Shown piece after piece: positions 45,961 to 57,215 of a stretch of 64,000 nt of DNA. The position numbers and the translations under genes were made by a program. Origin of the DNA: Galbula dea (taxonomy: Eukaryota; Chordata; Aves; Piciformes; Galbulidae); NCBI GenBank assembly GCA_013399015.1, contig VWZX01006860.1, forward strand, positions 186,001 through 250,000, read 5' to 3'. Each line of letters opens with the position of its first letter. Within the stretch, counting starts at the first letter, position 1. The notes below the pieces were generated by a model, which saw nothing but the letters and a program-made list of their open reading frames with translations, searched no databases and was not told the DNA's origin.

Positions 45961-48900
45961 ACTGGAGCTGAACTCTCTCCTCATGCACATGCCACCTACT
46001 ACGTCTGCATGGTGGAGTATGCATAGTGTGGCTGTAGATAAAGGATGTGTCTGTGGAATTACACCTACAGAGGGGGAGATTTCTATTTCCTTTTAAATCA
46101 TAGAACCTGTGCATTTAAAGGAAGGGTATCACACAGATGGAATCTCTTTTAGGTCACATTTCAATAAGAATAATTACAGTTTAATTGAGGCTGTGGCAAT
46201 TCTTTTATTTATCTTATTTTAGCTACCTCTAGTAGCTGCTAATTTCCCAACCTGAAAGGTCATGGCCCAGATGTGAATAAACACATCATAAACTGGATGG
46301 AGTAAATAATGCCACTGCCACAATAAGGGGGAAAGGACTAGGGAAATAGCCTTGTCACCAAGGTTCTGTTGCTGTGAACTGATGGCAGTGGTGTAATGAG
46401 ACATCAAACTGCAGTAGTTGTGTCCAAGTGTCTCTGATGTGGGGTTGAAGACCTGATAAGTGCAGTGTAACTCCAAGACCTAAAGGCATGACTCACCTAC
46501 CTACCTCATCGAGGTGTTATTCCTTGATACCACCTCAACCAGCTCTTCTGCTGCCTTCAGCTTTGATTTGTAAGGTTCTATCATCCATCCCCTTCCTCTT
46601 TACTGCTGTGTTTGGATGTTATGAGGCTGCTGAGATTTTTCCCAAGCTTATTGCCTGGACCTGGGATGCACTGGAGGGAAAAAAAAATCAATCTGCACTT
46701 ACCCTGCTCCTTGTGCAATGAGAACTTGGGCTCTGATTGCTTTTGAAGACAGGGGACAAGCCTTGGAAGGACTTAATATCACCAAAATCTTATCCTAAAA
46801 GATGTGAATGAGACAATTGCTTCAGTTTTATTTCTTTAGACTCTTGTTTGAAGGTAATTTAATGGCCCCCAGAGGGCTGGAGCTGAGCTGTTGCTTGGTG
46901 TAAGGAAATTCAGGAGAAGTCAGGGAGAAATACTGCCAGGGATGGAGCTCATGGAGGAGCTGCTGGCTGTGCCAAGGATTAACATGAAAGAAATCCCAAG
47001 CCAACAGGTGGGATATCCTGAATTTATAGGGGAGAGTAAGGGATTTAGCTCCTGAGGTGCCAATACCTTCCCAACAGAACAGTTTATTTTGGATGTGTCT
47101 GGGCTGCATGCAGCAGTTGTTTGGTTTAACTGCTTAGGTAAAAATCCTGCTCCTGTTGTAATTGGTGTCAGAGTGAACAACCCTGGGGATTGCCTGTCCA
47201 TATTGGGAGAGAGGTGGATTCCAGGTTATGATGGTGCAGTAAAGCATCATTCATTGAAAGAGTGTCTGTGGGAGGAAGCAGATGGATTTTTTTTCTCCTT
47301 ACCTGCTTCCATGGTGCTTTCTGCACCACTGCTCACATCTCAGTTCTCTCTACTACAATATTGGGTGGTGGCTTTAGTTTGTGGGGTGTTTTTTTTCCCC
47401 TTTCAAACTCCTCCCCACCAACTGTGCTGGCTCCTGAGGAAATAAAGCCTGGCCTGACACACTTCTGCCTGCAGCTCTCCTCCTGCATGGCTGGGCTTCT
47501 CACACCTACCTGCTGGGAAGAGCAGAAGTGGGAACAGCTTTGCTTGCTGCTTGGCTCTCTGTGCTTGGGATTCCACTCAGAGCCCTTGGAGATGTCATGG
47601 TGATGTGAGACAGGGCAGGTCCTTTGCATTGAGACTGGATGGTGGGACTGGAGGAGCTTTGGCTTAGTGTTTCAGAGGGCTGCTGGTGGAACTTGGCTGC
47701 TTGAAGACCATTTGCAGGCTGCTGGTCCATTGAGGGTGTTTCTTCAGGTCAGATATAAGACTGAGCCAGGGAGCTTGTCTTGCCCCATACCTTATTTTGC
47801 CTCTTATGGATTTTCAGTTCTTGTCCCTGCTTGCTTCCTACCCTGCAGTCTTCCAGTTCTCCTCCAGAAGTTCCTTGGTGGGGCTGTGCTGGCCACAGCT
47901 TTGGGCAGAGGTCCCACTTCTGCTGGGTGAAGGTATCCCTGATTGCTCTGCTTGTTTAGCTGGAATGGGCATGCTTAAGGCACATAGCAAGTGAAAGGAG
48001 GGATCTGATCACCCTCTCCATCCAAAGCAAAGAAATACAGGGATCATCATGAGAACAGATCATTTCTCTTCTGTCTTCTATGTCCACACTGAGCCTGTAG
48101 CAGTTCTACCTCTTCCCATCATCAGGAAGAGCTTTTTCCATATTAGTTTGGGCTCATGCCACTTGATCAGCTGCAACATGGATCTTCAGCTTTCCAGGCA
48201 TATAGATTCTGGCTCACAATCTCTCTTGGGGTGAGCTGGGAAGGGAGGGAACAGCTCTGTTTTTGAGTGAGGATGAATTTTCTGGGCCTTTGGGAACTTG
48301 TCTGGCCATGCAAATGTGAACCTTTGCCCCTGGTGACCTTGGGAGCTGAGTAAATGCACTTGGTAAGCCAAAGTCCACCAAATGTCAACAGACAGATGAT
48401 GTGATCTCACAGGCAAAGCTACCTAGAAACATGATTTCTGGATGATTTTGCCTCAAATGCTCTTCCCTCTTTACTTTGTGGCTGGCTGAGTTTGCCCATT
48501 AACCCCCATGCCATCTCCATGGGCACCTTGCTGGATCCAGGTTATGGTGGCAACTGTTGGCATTCCATGTGTCCTAGAATGGACTTGACAGAGCTGTTCC
48601 TGGGCTCTGTCCTTTTCCTTCCTTGCTTCTGAGTAGAAACATGTTTTGACAGGCCAGTGATGCAGAAAATAACTTGCTGCTCTCCAACTGTTGCATCCCT
48701 TGACCCCAATTAGAATGTGGTGCATGTACAAGTGTCAGCTTCTTGCTTGCTCTCTGCTCTCCATCCCCCTGACCAAAATTCCCATTATAAAGTTGACACC
48801 TGAGTGCTTCATGGAGTGGAAATCATTGCTGACCAAACAGAGAATCAGAGCAGATCTGAAGTCCAGCTCATGTGGTGGGGTTTTTTGGTGGCCTTTGCTT

Positions 48901-49067
48901 CAGAAGAACATGCAGGAAAGTTGGCAGGAGTTATAGGAAGTTCCAGCCTGTGGGAATATTACCCTGGGACCTGTCTGGGTAGGTTTGGCTTGAAACATGA
49001 AGCTCTATGTCCCTTTCAGACCCCCAGCTTGGTTCTGGAGTACTTGTTTTCAACAGTTCATATCTCC

Positions 49068-49115
49068 TAGATGACCTTGGCAGGTCCCTTCCAACCAAAA
49101 CCATTCTATGCTTCA
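49068..49115 (+). mobile_element. CR1 3' end, very short, sense
   Basis: CTAGATGACCTTGGCAGGTC then CCTTCCAACCAAAACCATTC and TATGCTTCAT: only the last 48 bases. Confidence 0.85.
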
Positions 49116-50728
49116 TAAGTGAAGGTATAAAGAGGATGAGTAAGGGCATCCATGGGCTGGCAGTGAGGAAGGCCATGGAGAGTTCCTAGGTGATTCAGGA
49201 CCACCCAAGCCTGCACATGTTCCTTCATTACCCCATCTTCTTGCCTTTTCATGTGAAGGAGTCTGTGGTAGCTTCCCTCCTGGGTAGTGGCTGGATTGCA
49301 ACATCCTTCTGTTACCTTACAAGCATGGCAGGACAACCCATCAACTCTCTCAGGACAAGAGAGCAGAGAACAGAGCTAGGCTGCAGGCTGAGTTGGATCT
49401 GAATATTCCTCCCACTGCTTTGAATGTTGAGTTGTTGGCTTTGGATGTCAGACATGTTTCATGTCAGAGCTGCTTTGTGCTCTCTGATACACAACCTCTC
49501 CTCAGGTTATCCACATGGGATTCAATGGGATGAGAGGAGGGCAGAGCTCCAGCCTGTGACTCCTCCAGTCTTCTCCCACTGCTGCTGTAATTCAAGTGGA
49601 AACCTCAGAAGATGGTAAAACCTTCAGGCAGGTTAAAGATGCCAGGCTTTTAGTGCAATATGAATGACTCCAGAGCTCATTTTGAGCTTGGGAAAGCAGG
49701 GTAGGCTTGCTGTGATCTTATTACCTCTGCCTGTTGCAGACTATCAGTCTCCTTGGGGAAAAAAAGTGGCTTCACAGTGGTGACATCCAGGTGCATCTCT
49801 AAATCCCTAATATCTAGGGGGCTGTTGTGTAGAGAGCAATGAGAAAAGAAGCAACAGGCCATCCCCTAAAGGTAACCTTGCATCCAGCAATTAATCAGCC
49901 TGAGGAAGAGTGAAGAATTAAAAGCACACTGACAGTCTCCATTTGTGGTCCTGGGACTCCATTACCTGAATCATTTTATCCTGGTTAAGCTCAGGACCAA
50001 CACAGGCAAACAGAGCTGAGCATTTAGAGTGCAACAGTTTATCAATGCCACCTGCCTTGGATGTGGATTTGCCTCCTGGTTGTGTGCCCAGGGACCTCAT
50101 GTGATTGCTGAGGATGACCCTGACCATGACTTTCCATCCTTAGCAGACCATTAGGACTCATCAGTATGCTCTGGATGCTAGTGCTGGGTTCCTTTGTGCT
50201 CCCTCTAACAACCCCTCTGGTCTTATTAAGCAGATGTTGGCTTGAAGGTAGAATAGCCTCTTGCCATCAGGTGATGGAGCTCACTGCAAGGGTCATTGCC
50301 TCCAGCACTGCAGTGACTTTCCTCAAGCCTCTGAGGTTGAGTTTCTAATGAGGCTGGGCCACTTGATCTTCTCTGCAGTGTAGGGCACAAGGATTGACCT
50401 TCAGCCAAGCCTGGATGTTGGTTACCCTGCACAGGCACTTGTTTGGAGGGAAGGGTAGCATCTCAGACATCCTCTAGTGCTGCAGGAGAAAAGATCCTGT
50501 TGGAGACTCAAAGAGAATCCAATCTGTGACCACAAAGCTGTTCCATCAGTATTTTGATGTGAACTAACTGGAGGTGTAACTCATGCACCAAATTTGTCCT
50601 GTAACTGTGACAAATCTTCTGTCCACTAACCACTGGCAACCAGCTCCTCTGTCATGTGCAGCATCCAAACCAACCAGATGAAACACCTCTCTCTCTCTTC
50701 TGCTACTTCTGTGTGAGAAGCATATGAT
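49116..50728. other. Unique intronic DNA
   Basis: About 1.6 kb with no gene or repeat recognised. Confidence 0.55.
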
Positions 50729-50985
50729 GTGACAAGAAGTGGCCTCATGGTGCACCAGGGGAGGTTTAGGTTGGACAGCAGGAAGAATTCCTTCCCTGAA
50801 AGGGTTGTCCAGCCCTGACTCAGTCTGTCCAGGACAGTGGTGGAGTTGCCATCCCTGGAGGGATTGAAAATGTGGTGATATGGTGCTGAGGAACATGGTT
50901 TAGTGGTGACCTGGTGGTGCTGGGTTGACAGTTGGACTTTGATCTTAAAGGTCTTCTGTAACCAAAACAATTCAATGATTCTATG
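50729..50985 (+). mobile_element. CR1 3' end, type C, sense
   Basis: GACAAGAAGTGGCCTCATGG, GGGGAGGTTTAGGTTGGACA, GAACATGGTTTAGTGGTGAC, then AACAATTCAATGATTCTATG at the tail. About 255 bp. Confidence 0.94.
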
Positions 50986-51245
50986 CTGGGATGTCAAGTC
51001 TCAAATCTTGAGTCTTTAATAGGAACTATTTGGGCAGTAGATGAGTGGCAGGCAGCAGCAGAGAGGAATTGAGCTGTGGTGGCTTCCTGCAGGAGAGACT
51101 TTTGTTTCTGCACTTGGAATAAGTGACAGCGAAAAGTCTGTTTATTAACTTATGCTGTGTGGGAGGGGGGAAAATACTATGGGTAGGACAGAGTGGAGCC
51201 CTCTGAACAGATCAGTCTCTTCCTTTTTGTCTGCTCTCTACATTC

Positions 51246-51466
51246 ATAGAATCCAAGAGTGGTCAGAGTTAGAAGGGACCTTCAAGACCATCTAGTTCCA
51301 ACCCCCTGCCTGGCAGGGACACCTCCCACTAGATCAGGTTGCCCACAGCCCCATCCAGCCTGGCCTTCAAAGCTTCCAGGGATGGAGCTTCCACAGCCTC
51401 TCTGGGCAACCTGTTCCAGTGTCTCCCCACCCTAACAGTGAAGAACTTCATCCTAATATCTCATAT
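51246..51466 (-). mobile_element. CR1 3' end, type E, antisense
   Basis: CATAGAATCCAAGAGTGGTC, GAAGGGACCTTCAAGACCAT and CCTGCCTGGCAGGGACACCT; then CCTCTCTGGGCAACCTGTTC. It is the only copy with the TGGCAGGGACACC block, and so a separate subfamily from its neighbours. Confidence 0.94.
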
Positions 51467-51497
51467 TATTGGGATGCTAAAGCTTATTCCTCCTGGA

Positions 51498-51527
51498 GGA
51501 ACCATGTATGGTTCCATACATGTATGG
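51498..51527. repeat. Overlapping palindromes
   Basis: GGAACC-ATGTAT-GGTTCC (51498-51515) overlaps CCATACATGTATGG (51514-51527), a perfect 14-bp palindrome. Confidence 0.9.
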
Positions 51528-52529
51528 CCAGCTGAGGAAGGATGCTGGCTTGAAAAAGGTTCAGAACCTCCTTCCCCTTTTTATTATCATCCTCTCCAGG
51601 GAGAGGAAAGCTGTTTTTTTGGCCAAGAGTGGTGTCAACAAACCCTTACTCTCTGGCTGGAGGGCTTGGAACAGGGTGAAAAATTGAAGCAATGTTTATT
51701 TTACAGAAGATAAGCCTTAAGCTGAATGTTTATTTGAGTTTTTTTTTGTTTCCCTGACAGGAATCAGGGAGGTTTTGTTTTCCTTAAATAAGAAACTGAA
51801 CTGCCCAATCTCCAGCTCCCATTTTTACCTTGAAAAATGTTGGTTGCTTTGACAATTGTTTGAAAAAAAGGATTATTTTTTGCATGAAAACCTAACAAAT
51901 GGCTCAAAAGTTGATTAAGAAGGAAGGGAGAGATGCAAAGTCAAAGTTTTCTGGCTGGGACTAGTGATTTATTATCCAGTTATCTTTGCAAGTGACAAAA
52001 TAACTAATTAGAGACAATTTATCATCAGAACTTGAAGCTGCCACTGGAATAAGTTAGAAGATTTTTGGGAACAACTCCTAGCCTCAAATTCTGCTCTCAA
52101 AGTAGCAGGGTGTGCATTGAGAGTTAGTCAAATGCCCTGAGACACTGGGAAAAGCTTAATAAGATTCTGAAGTTCTGCTCCCCTGTAGATCTTTTTTCCC
52201 TCCCTTAATGAAGGATTTAAAAAGGGCATTTTAGAATGATGTTCTCTATGGTAGAAGGCTTCTCCCATCAAACAGCAGCTCTAATAATTATTTTTATGCA
52301 GATCCTGAGGCACAGAGAGATTAAATGACTTTCTCAAGGTCAGAGAGTGAGTCAGAGGCAGAATCAGTGAATAAACCTGAGTCTTGATTTAGGGACTGTG
52401 GAGTACACAAGTAGCCTTCACTGCTTGAATCTCTAAGGCTAGATGCACTCAATCTTCTTGGATCTGATGTCCCAGCATCTCCTCACCCAGTTGTTTCTGC
52501 AGGAGGGGATGCAACCCTGGGAGAGAGGG
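51528..52529. other. AT-rich unique intronic DNA
   Basis: About 1 kb with nothing recognised beyond T-rich tracts (51734-51750) and A/T-rich text at 51840-52030. Confidence 0.5.
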
Positions 52530-52902
52530 AACTGGGGTTGGTTAGTCTGAGGAAGAGGAGGCTCAGGAGAGACCTTAACTCTACAACTACCTGCAAGGAG
52601 GTTGGAGTGAACTGGGAGTCAGTCTCTTCCCCAAGGTTACTGGTGATAGGACAAGAGGAAATGGCCTCAAGTTGTACTATGGGAGGTCTAGATTGAATGT
52701 TAGGAAACATTTCTTCCCTGAAAGAGCTGTTAGGCATTGGCCCAGGCTGCCCAGGGCAGTGATGGAGTCACCATCCCTGGAGAGGTTCAGAAAACATCTA
52801 GGTGTGGTGCTCAGGGCCATGGTTTAGTGGCTTGGTGGTGGCAGGTTGACTGTTGGACTTGATCTTAGAGGTCTCTTCCAACCCTAATGATTCTGTGATT
52901 GT
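52530..52902 (+). mobile_element. CR1 3' segment, type D, sense
   Basis: About 370 bp: GAACTGGGGTTGGTTAGTCT, GGACAAGAGGAAATGGCCTC, GGCATTGGCCCAGGCTGCCC, GCCATGGTTTAGTGGCTTGG, tail AACCCTAATGATTCTGTGAT. The 5' part is the end of ORF2 with a broken frame. Confidence 0.95.
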
Positions 52903-55657
52903 TTCCAACCACCTCTGGCTGATCCTTAGAATCAGCATGACCTGCAGGGAGCTCCTGATGAGTGCATTGTCCTTGAGAAGTCAACTCCCAGGGGCTAGTT
53001 GTGGTGATGAACAGCTAATTGGCTGTGTTGCCACTCAGATTTCCTAGGTGAAAGTTGTTGCAAGGTGTCAGGTAGAGGCTTTCCTGCTTGGCTTGCTACT
53101 GATAAAGACTGCTGCTTTATTTTATGCACACACTGACTTCCTTTGGTTACCTAGAGACCACAAGTCCTGCAGCCTGCAGTGCTGCAACATTTCTACCTGT
53201 AAGAACTTGTCACTCTTACATTGCTGCTGCTATTGAGTAGGGATTTGCCTTCTGGCCATCTTGCAGATCTTTCTGATCAGCCTAGTTCAGCTGCACCAGG
53301 TTTCAGGGGACATATAAGCTTGTAGCAGCTGTATGCTTAAGTTGAGTAAGTCAACTGCATTTTCTTTGGCCATTGTTTGTGCTTCCTGATATCTCCTCAT
53401 GAATTATTAGCTATGGAAGAGACTTACTGCAAAGAGGCTGTGGTTAGTTTAGTCTCCTGGTTGTTGCAGGTTTGCTTCTAAACCTGCTTTGTTCTTAAGT
53501 GGCTTGAATGCTAGTCCTCCAGAGGTTTCCCCTGGGCCTCTCTCCTGCAGTCTGACAGACCTTGCTGTCAGGAAGTTATTCCTCATACTCAGGCTACTTC
53601 TTATCAGTCTGTCACTTTTTCAACTCATTGGGCTAATAGTTTTCCCTTTACAAGAGCTGTCTGTGTTCTTTCTCCCTGGCCTCCCCAAGGGAACCCCTTT
53701 CTTCTTGCACTAAAAGAGGGTCAGACAAGATGACTTTACAAGACTTTTTCTCCCCTCCTGCTCTAACTTCTGGGAGTCTCAGAGATTTTTGGATCTGACC
53801 TATGATGAACTCTGGTAGAGTGTTTAAAAGAATAGGTTTGATAACATAAGCACTGAAGACTTCAGTGTCCATAAATTTCCCAGGCTCATAGGTCTTGAGA
53901 GTAGTATCCAAGATGAGGTGAACCAGGGTCTTTTCTGTCCTGGCTGTGCATGACTTCTGGGGGCATAGGGAAAGGCTGAGTCATTCTGCTGTTGAGAAGC
54001 TGTTTCTCAGATTCATACCAAGGTTGTTTTCTATGGCTGAGAAGAGACACAAGAGAAAGGAAGGAAAAACAAACCAAAACAAACCAGAAAGATCAATTCT
54101 GATACTCACCCAAGGAACCAAGGAAAAGCTGGAGGCCTTTTCTCCACATAGATTCAGTTCAAGGCTGGGACACCACTGAGATCCTCCAGACACCCTCTCC
54201 ATCTAAGGCTCATAAAGGCAGCTATTCCATCTTGGTTCCAGATGTGCACAGATGTTGTGTGGGGTTGTGCCCCCACCATACACCAGCATTTGACTAAATC
54301 AAGGCTTGTTCTCCATTCCCAGACTCTTCTCTAGAGGACAGCTCACCAGCCAAGCAGCTGGGCTGGAGGAAGAGAACAGCAGTGCTCACTGCTGATTAAG
54401 CACTAATGAAATTATTTAATAGCCTCTTAACATCCTTACATGAACAACAATGTCAGTGTGTCAGGAAGTATTTTCAATCCAAGTTACAGAAATGTCATTT
54501 TTGGTACACTGAGCACTTCAGATTTGCAATTCTCTGCCACAGCCATAAAATCAATCAGGCAGTTGGAAGAGAAAACACACCCAAGGAGAAAGCATTTCTG
54601 CATGGCACTGGGCCAGGCTTTCAAAGATCTTGGGGGGAGGCAGATGGGCAGAGAGGGGCTCATGTTCCTGCACTGAGATGCCCTCAGGTATCTGGGTGAG
54701 ACCACTCTGAGTCCAGCTGAAGGAAGGCTCAGTTATGGCAGTCAGCAAAGAAGGGGAGAGTATTTGGGAGGGTTTACCATTTATCTCCAAGACCTCTTTG
54801 GAACCTCTAAGTCAATGTGCTTTGCACAGTTTGGTTGTAAAGGTCCAAAATCATTTCACTTGTCTTGAAGAGTTTGCTTCCTCCACTAAAAGATCTTTTC
54901 TTGTGCTTCCTAACATCTTGAATTGTGGACATCCAAAGGTGCTTTACCTCCCACCACATGTCAGGGTTCAGCACTGGTAGTGGATGCAGATGGCCTTAAT
55001 GCTATTGATTTAACATCTTGAATTCCTAGCTGGATTTAAGGCAAAATCCTCCAAAATGTCCTGAGAACTTTACAGGAGGATGCAGCTCCCAACTGAAGGC
55101 AGTGCAAAAACCCCTCCTGATTTCTGTGGGACCTGCACAGGGCCTCAATGGACTTTTTAAATCCTGTTGTCTTCCTTAACAAGAAGGTACTTAGACTCTT
55201 GGAAGTGCCACGTTGGCATGGATCATTTTGTTGGTACTGGTTTTTGGCAATCAGAGACCCTGCAGTACAACAGTGTGGGCAAATCATTTACTGCTGCATC
55301 CCTTTGGTTTCCTCTGCAAGATCCTAAACCTTCCTGTGCTAGGCAGATACATCAGGAGCCATGAATATTTGTCAAGGTGTGTGTGAGATCCCTTAATCTG
55401 GGTCTCTACAGGAATAAAGAGGGTGACAGCATTTTTGGAAAGCATTTTTGTTGTGGTTTCAGCTAGAACAGCAGCCATGGCACATTCATGTTTGCCTGCT
55501 AAAAAAGAAAAACACCCAGGAAGAAAGAATCCTAGTGCTTGAAAGATGAACTAGTGCATTGACTGCCTTAGAGGATCAGGGGCCCTTTTGAAGGTCTGGA
55601 TGGGATAAAAATGCATGTGTCCATCTGACACACTGCAAACATTAGGCAGTAGTATTC
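52903..55657. other. Unique intronic DNA
   Basis: About 2.75 kb. A stretch at 53510-53650 faintly recalls an old antisense CR1 but is too weak to call. No gene recognised. Confidence 0.5.
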
Positions 55658-55950
55658 TAGAATCACACAGAATCATTAAGGTTGGAAAAGATCTTTCAAG
55701 ATCAAGTCCTACTGTCAACCTACCACCAGCATGCCACTAGACCAGGGCCCTAAGGACCACATCTTGATGCTTTTGAAACCCCTCCAGGGATGGTGACTCC
55801 ACCACTGCCCTGGGCAGCCTGGTCCAATGCCTGACAACTCTTTCAGGGAAGAAATGTTTCCTGATACCCAATCTAAGCCTCCCCTGGCCCATCTTGAGGC
55901 CATTGCCTCTTGTCCTCTTGTTGGTAACCCAGGAGAAGAGACTGACCCCC
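55658..55950 (-). mobile_element. CR1 3' end, type D, antisense
   Basis: AGAATCACACAGAATCATTA tail side, GGTTGGAAAAGATCTTTCAA, TAGACCAGGGCCCTAAGGAC, GGGATGGTGACTCCACCACT and CAGGAGAAGAGACTGACCCC in order. About 290 bp. Confidence 0.94.
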
Positions 55951-56502
55951 CCCTATTGGATAGATTGGGGTTTGGGCCCTGGTTCTCCACTTCCTACTAT
56001 CACATTGTTTCGAAGTCAGAGCATTTTAAACCATCTAATTTTAAAATTTATGGCTCTTTTAAACCATTTAATAAATAGAATAGATAAATATGGGCACTGT
56101 GTAAACTAATCCAAGTGCCTGAGCTCCTGCCAGCTCTTAAGTCCTAACAGAGGAGCTGATGAGCAGGAGTGGTTTCAGGCAGAAATCTTAAAGGCTTCAA
56201 ATCAACCAGAAGTGTCAGTCAAGTAGCTCGACAATGCTGGGAAATGAATGCTGAATCCTCAAAGAAAAGGGAGCTTGCAGGAGGAAAACGACACCATTTG
56301 TTTGCAATTCTAATACAAGGAATCAACAGATCGCTTGCAAAATGCTCCTGATGAAAATGCGCATACGAGATGGGGAGAAGGCAAGAAGGAGAGAGACAAG
56401 GTGTCTGTGCTGGGGAGAAGAGCTGAATCTAGGCTTTGCTAGGATGGATCTGTCATCTCTGAAGTCCTGAGAGAGCCTAGCAGTGAACAATGTAGAGAAG
56501 TA
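55951..56502. other. Unique intronic DNA with a CpG-retaining block
   Basis: The block at 56215-56400 holds five CpGs within about 140 bases, against roughly none to two per kb around it. No open frame or transposon explains it. Confidence 0.6.
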
Positions 56503-56816
56503 GTAGTGATAGGACAAGAGGAAATGGCTTCAGGTTGTGCCCAGGGGAGGTTTAGGTTGGCTGTTAAGGAAAACTTCCTTCCCTGAAAGGGTTGTCAAGG
56601 GTCATCAGGTTTGGATGTTTGGAGGAGTTTCTTCACCAAGAGGCTTATCAGGCACTGGCACAGGGAGATGATGGAATCACCATCCCTGGAGGTGTTCCAA
56701 AAACGTACAGATGTAGTGGTTGGGGCCATGGTTTCGTGGTGAGCATGGGAGTGTTGGGTGGGTGGTTGGACTGGATGGTCTCAGAGGGCTTTTCCAACCA
56801 CGAAGGTTCTGTGATG
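56503..56816 (+). mobile_element. Chimeric CR1 3' segment, type D, sense, internally duplicated
   Basis: Starts GTAGTGATAGGACAAGAGG. The GGTTTAGGTTGG...GTTGTCAAGG stretch (56548-56600) is followed by a second, diverged version, AGGTTTGGATGTTTGGAGGA through GGCTTATCAGG (56607-56652). After that the element continues normally to GGCCATGGTTTCGTGGTGAG and TTCTGTGATGA. Two different copies seem to have been joined. Confidence 0.88.
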
Positions 56817-57024
56817 AAGCAGTAGTTGTTATGGAGGGGTCAAGTGTTGCAGTAGCAAGTAAGGAAGCACAGGATAAAGCCTGAATGGCTTAAAGATTAT
56901 CTAAAATTGAGATAAGCCTTCAAGTAGGCAGCCCCAGAGTTGTTCCTCTAGCTTCTTTTCATGGTTAGAAACCAAGCTTCTAGCAGTGTTTGTTTTCTTT
57001 TTTGTTTGGGAGGGGTGGAGGGAG

Positions 57025-57215
57025 ATGTTTACTCAGAAAGTGGGTAGAGAGAGGGTCCCAAAATACTGGCCCAGGCTGCCCAGAGAGGTTGTGGAGTCTC
57101 CTTCTCAGGAGAATTTCAAAACCTGCCTGGAGGTGATCCTGTGCAACCTGCTCTGGGTGAATCTACTTTAGCAGGGGGGGTTGGACTAAATATCTCCAGA
57201 GGTCCCTTCCAAGGG
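57025..57215 (+). mobile_element. CR1 3' end, type A, sense
   Basis: CAGGCTGCCCAGAGAGGTTG, CCTGGAGGTGATCCTGTGCA and GGTTGGACTAAATATCTCCA, ending GTCCCTTCCAAGGG without an octamer tail. About 190 bp. Confidence 0.93.

Larger units (their letters stand above)
44376..49067. other. Mostly unique intronic DNA
   Basis: About 4.7 kb. Contains a possible decayed pseudogene at 44955-45520 and a diverged CR1-like trace at 45880. No firm gene. Confidence 0.5.

Noticed and set aside
53510..53650. Possible old antisense CR1 or similar repeat (GCTGTCAGGAAGTTATTCCTC)
   Set aside because: Only one short stretch resembles a repeat consensus; not enough to set boundaries.
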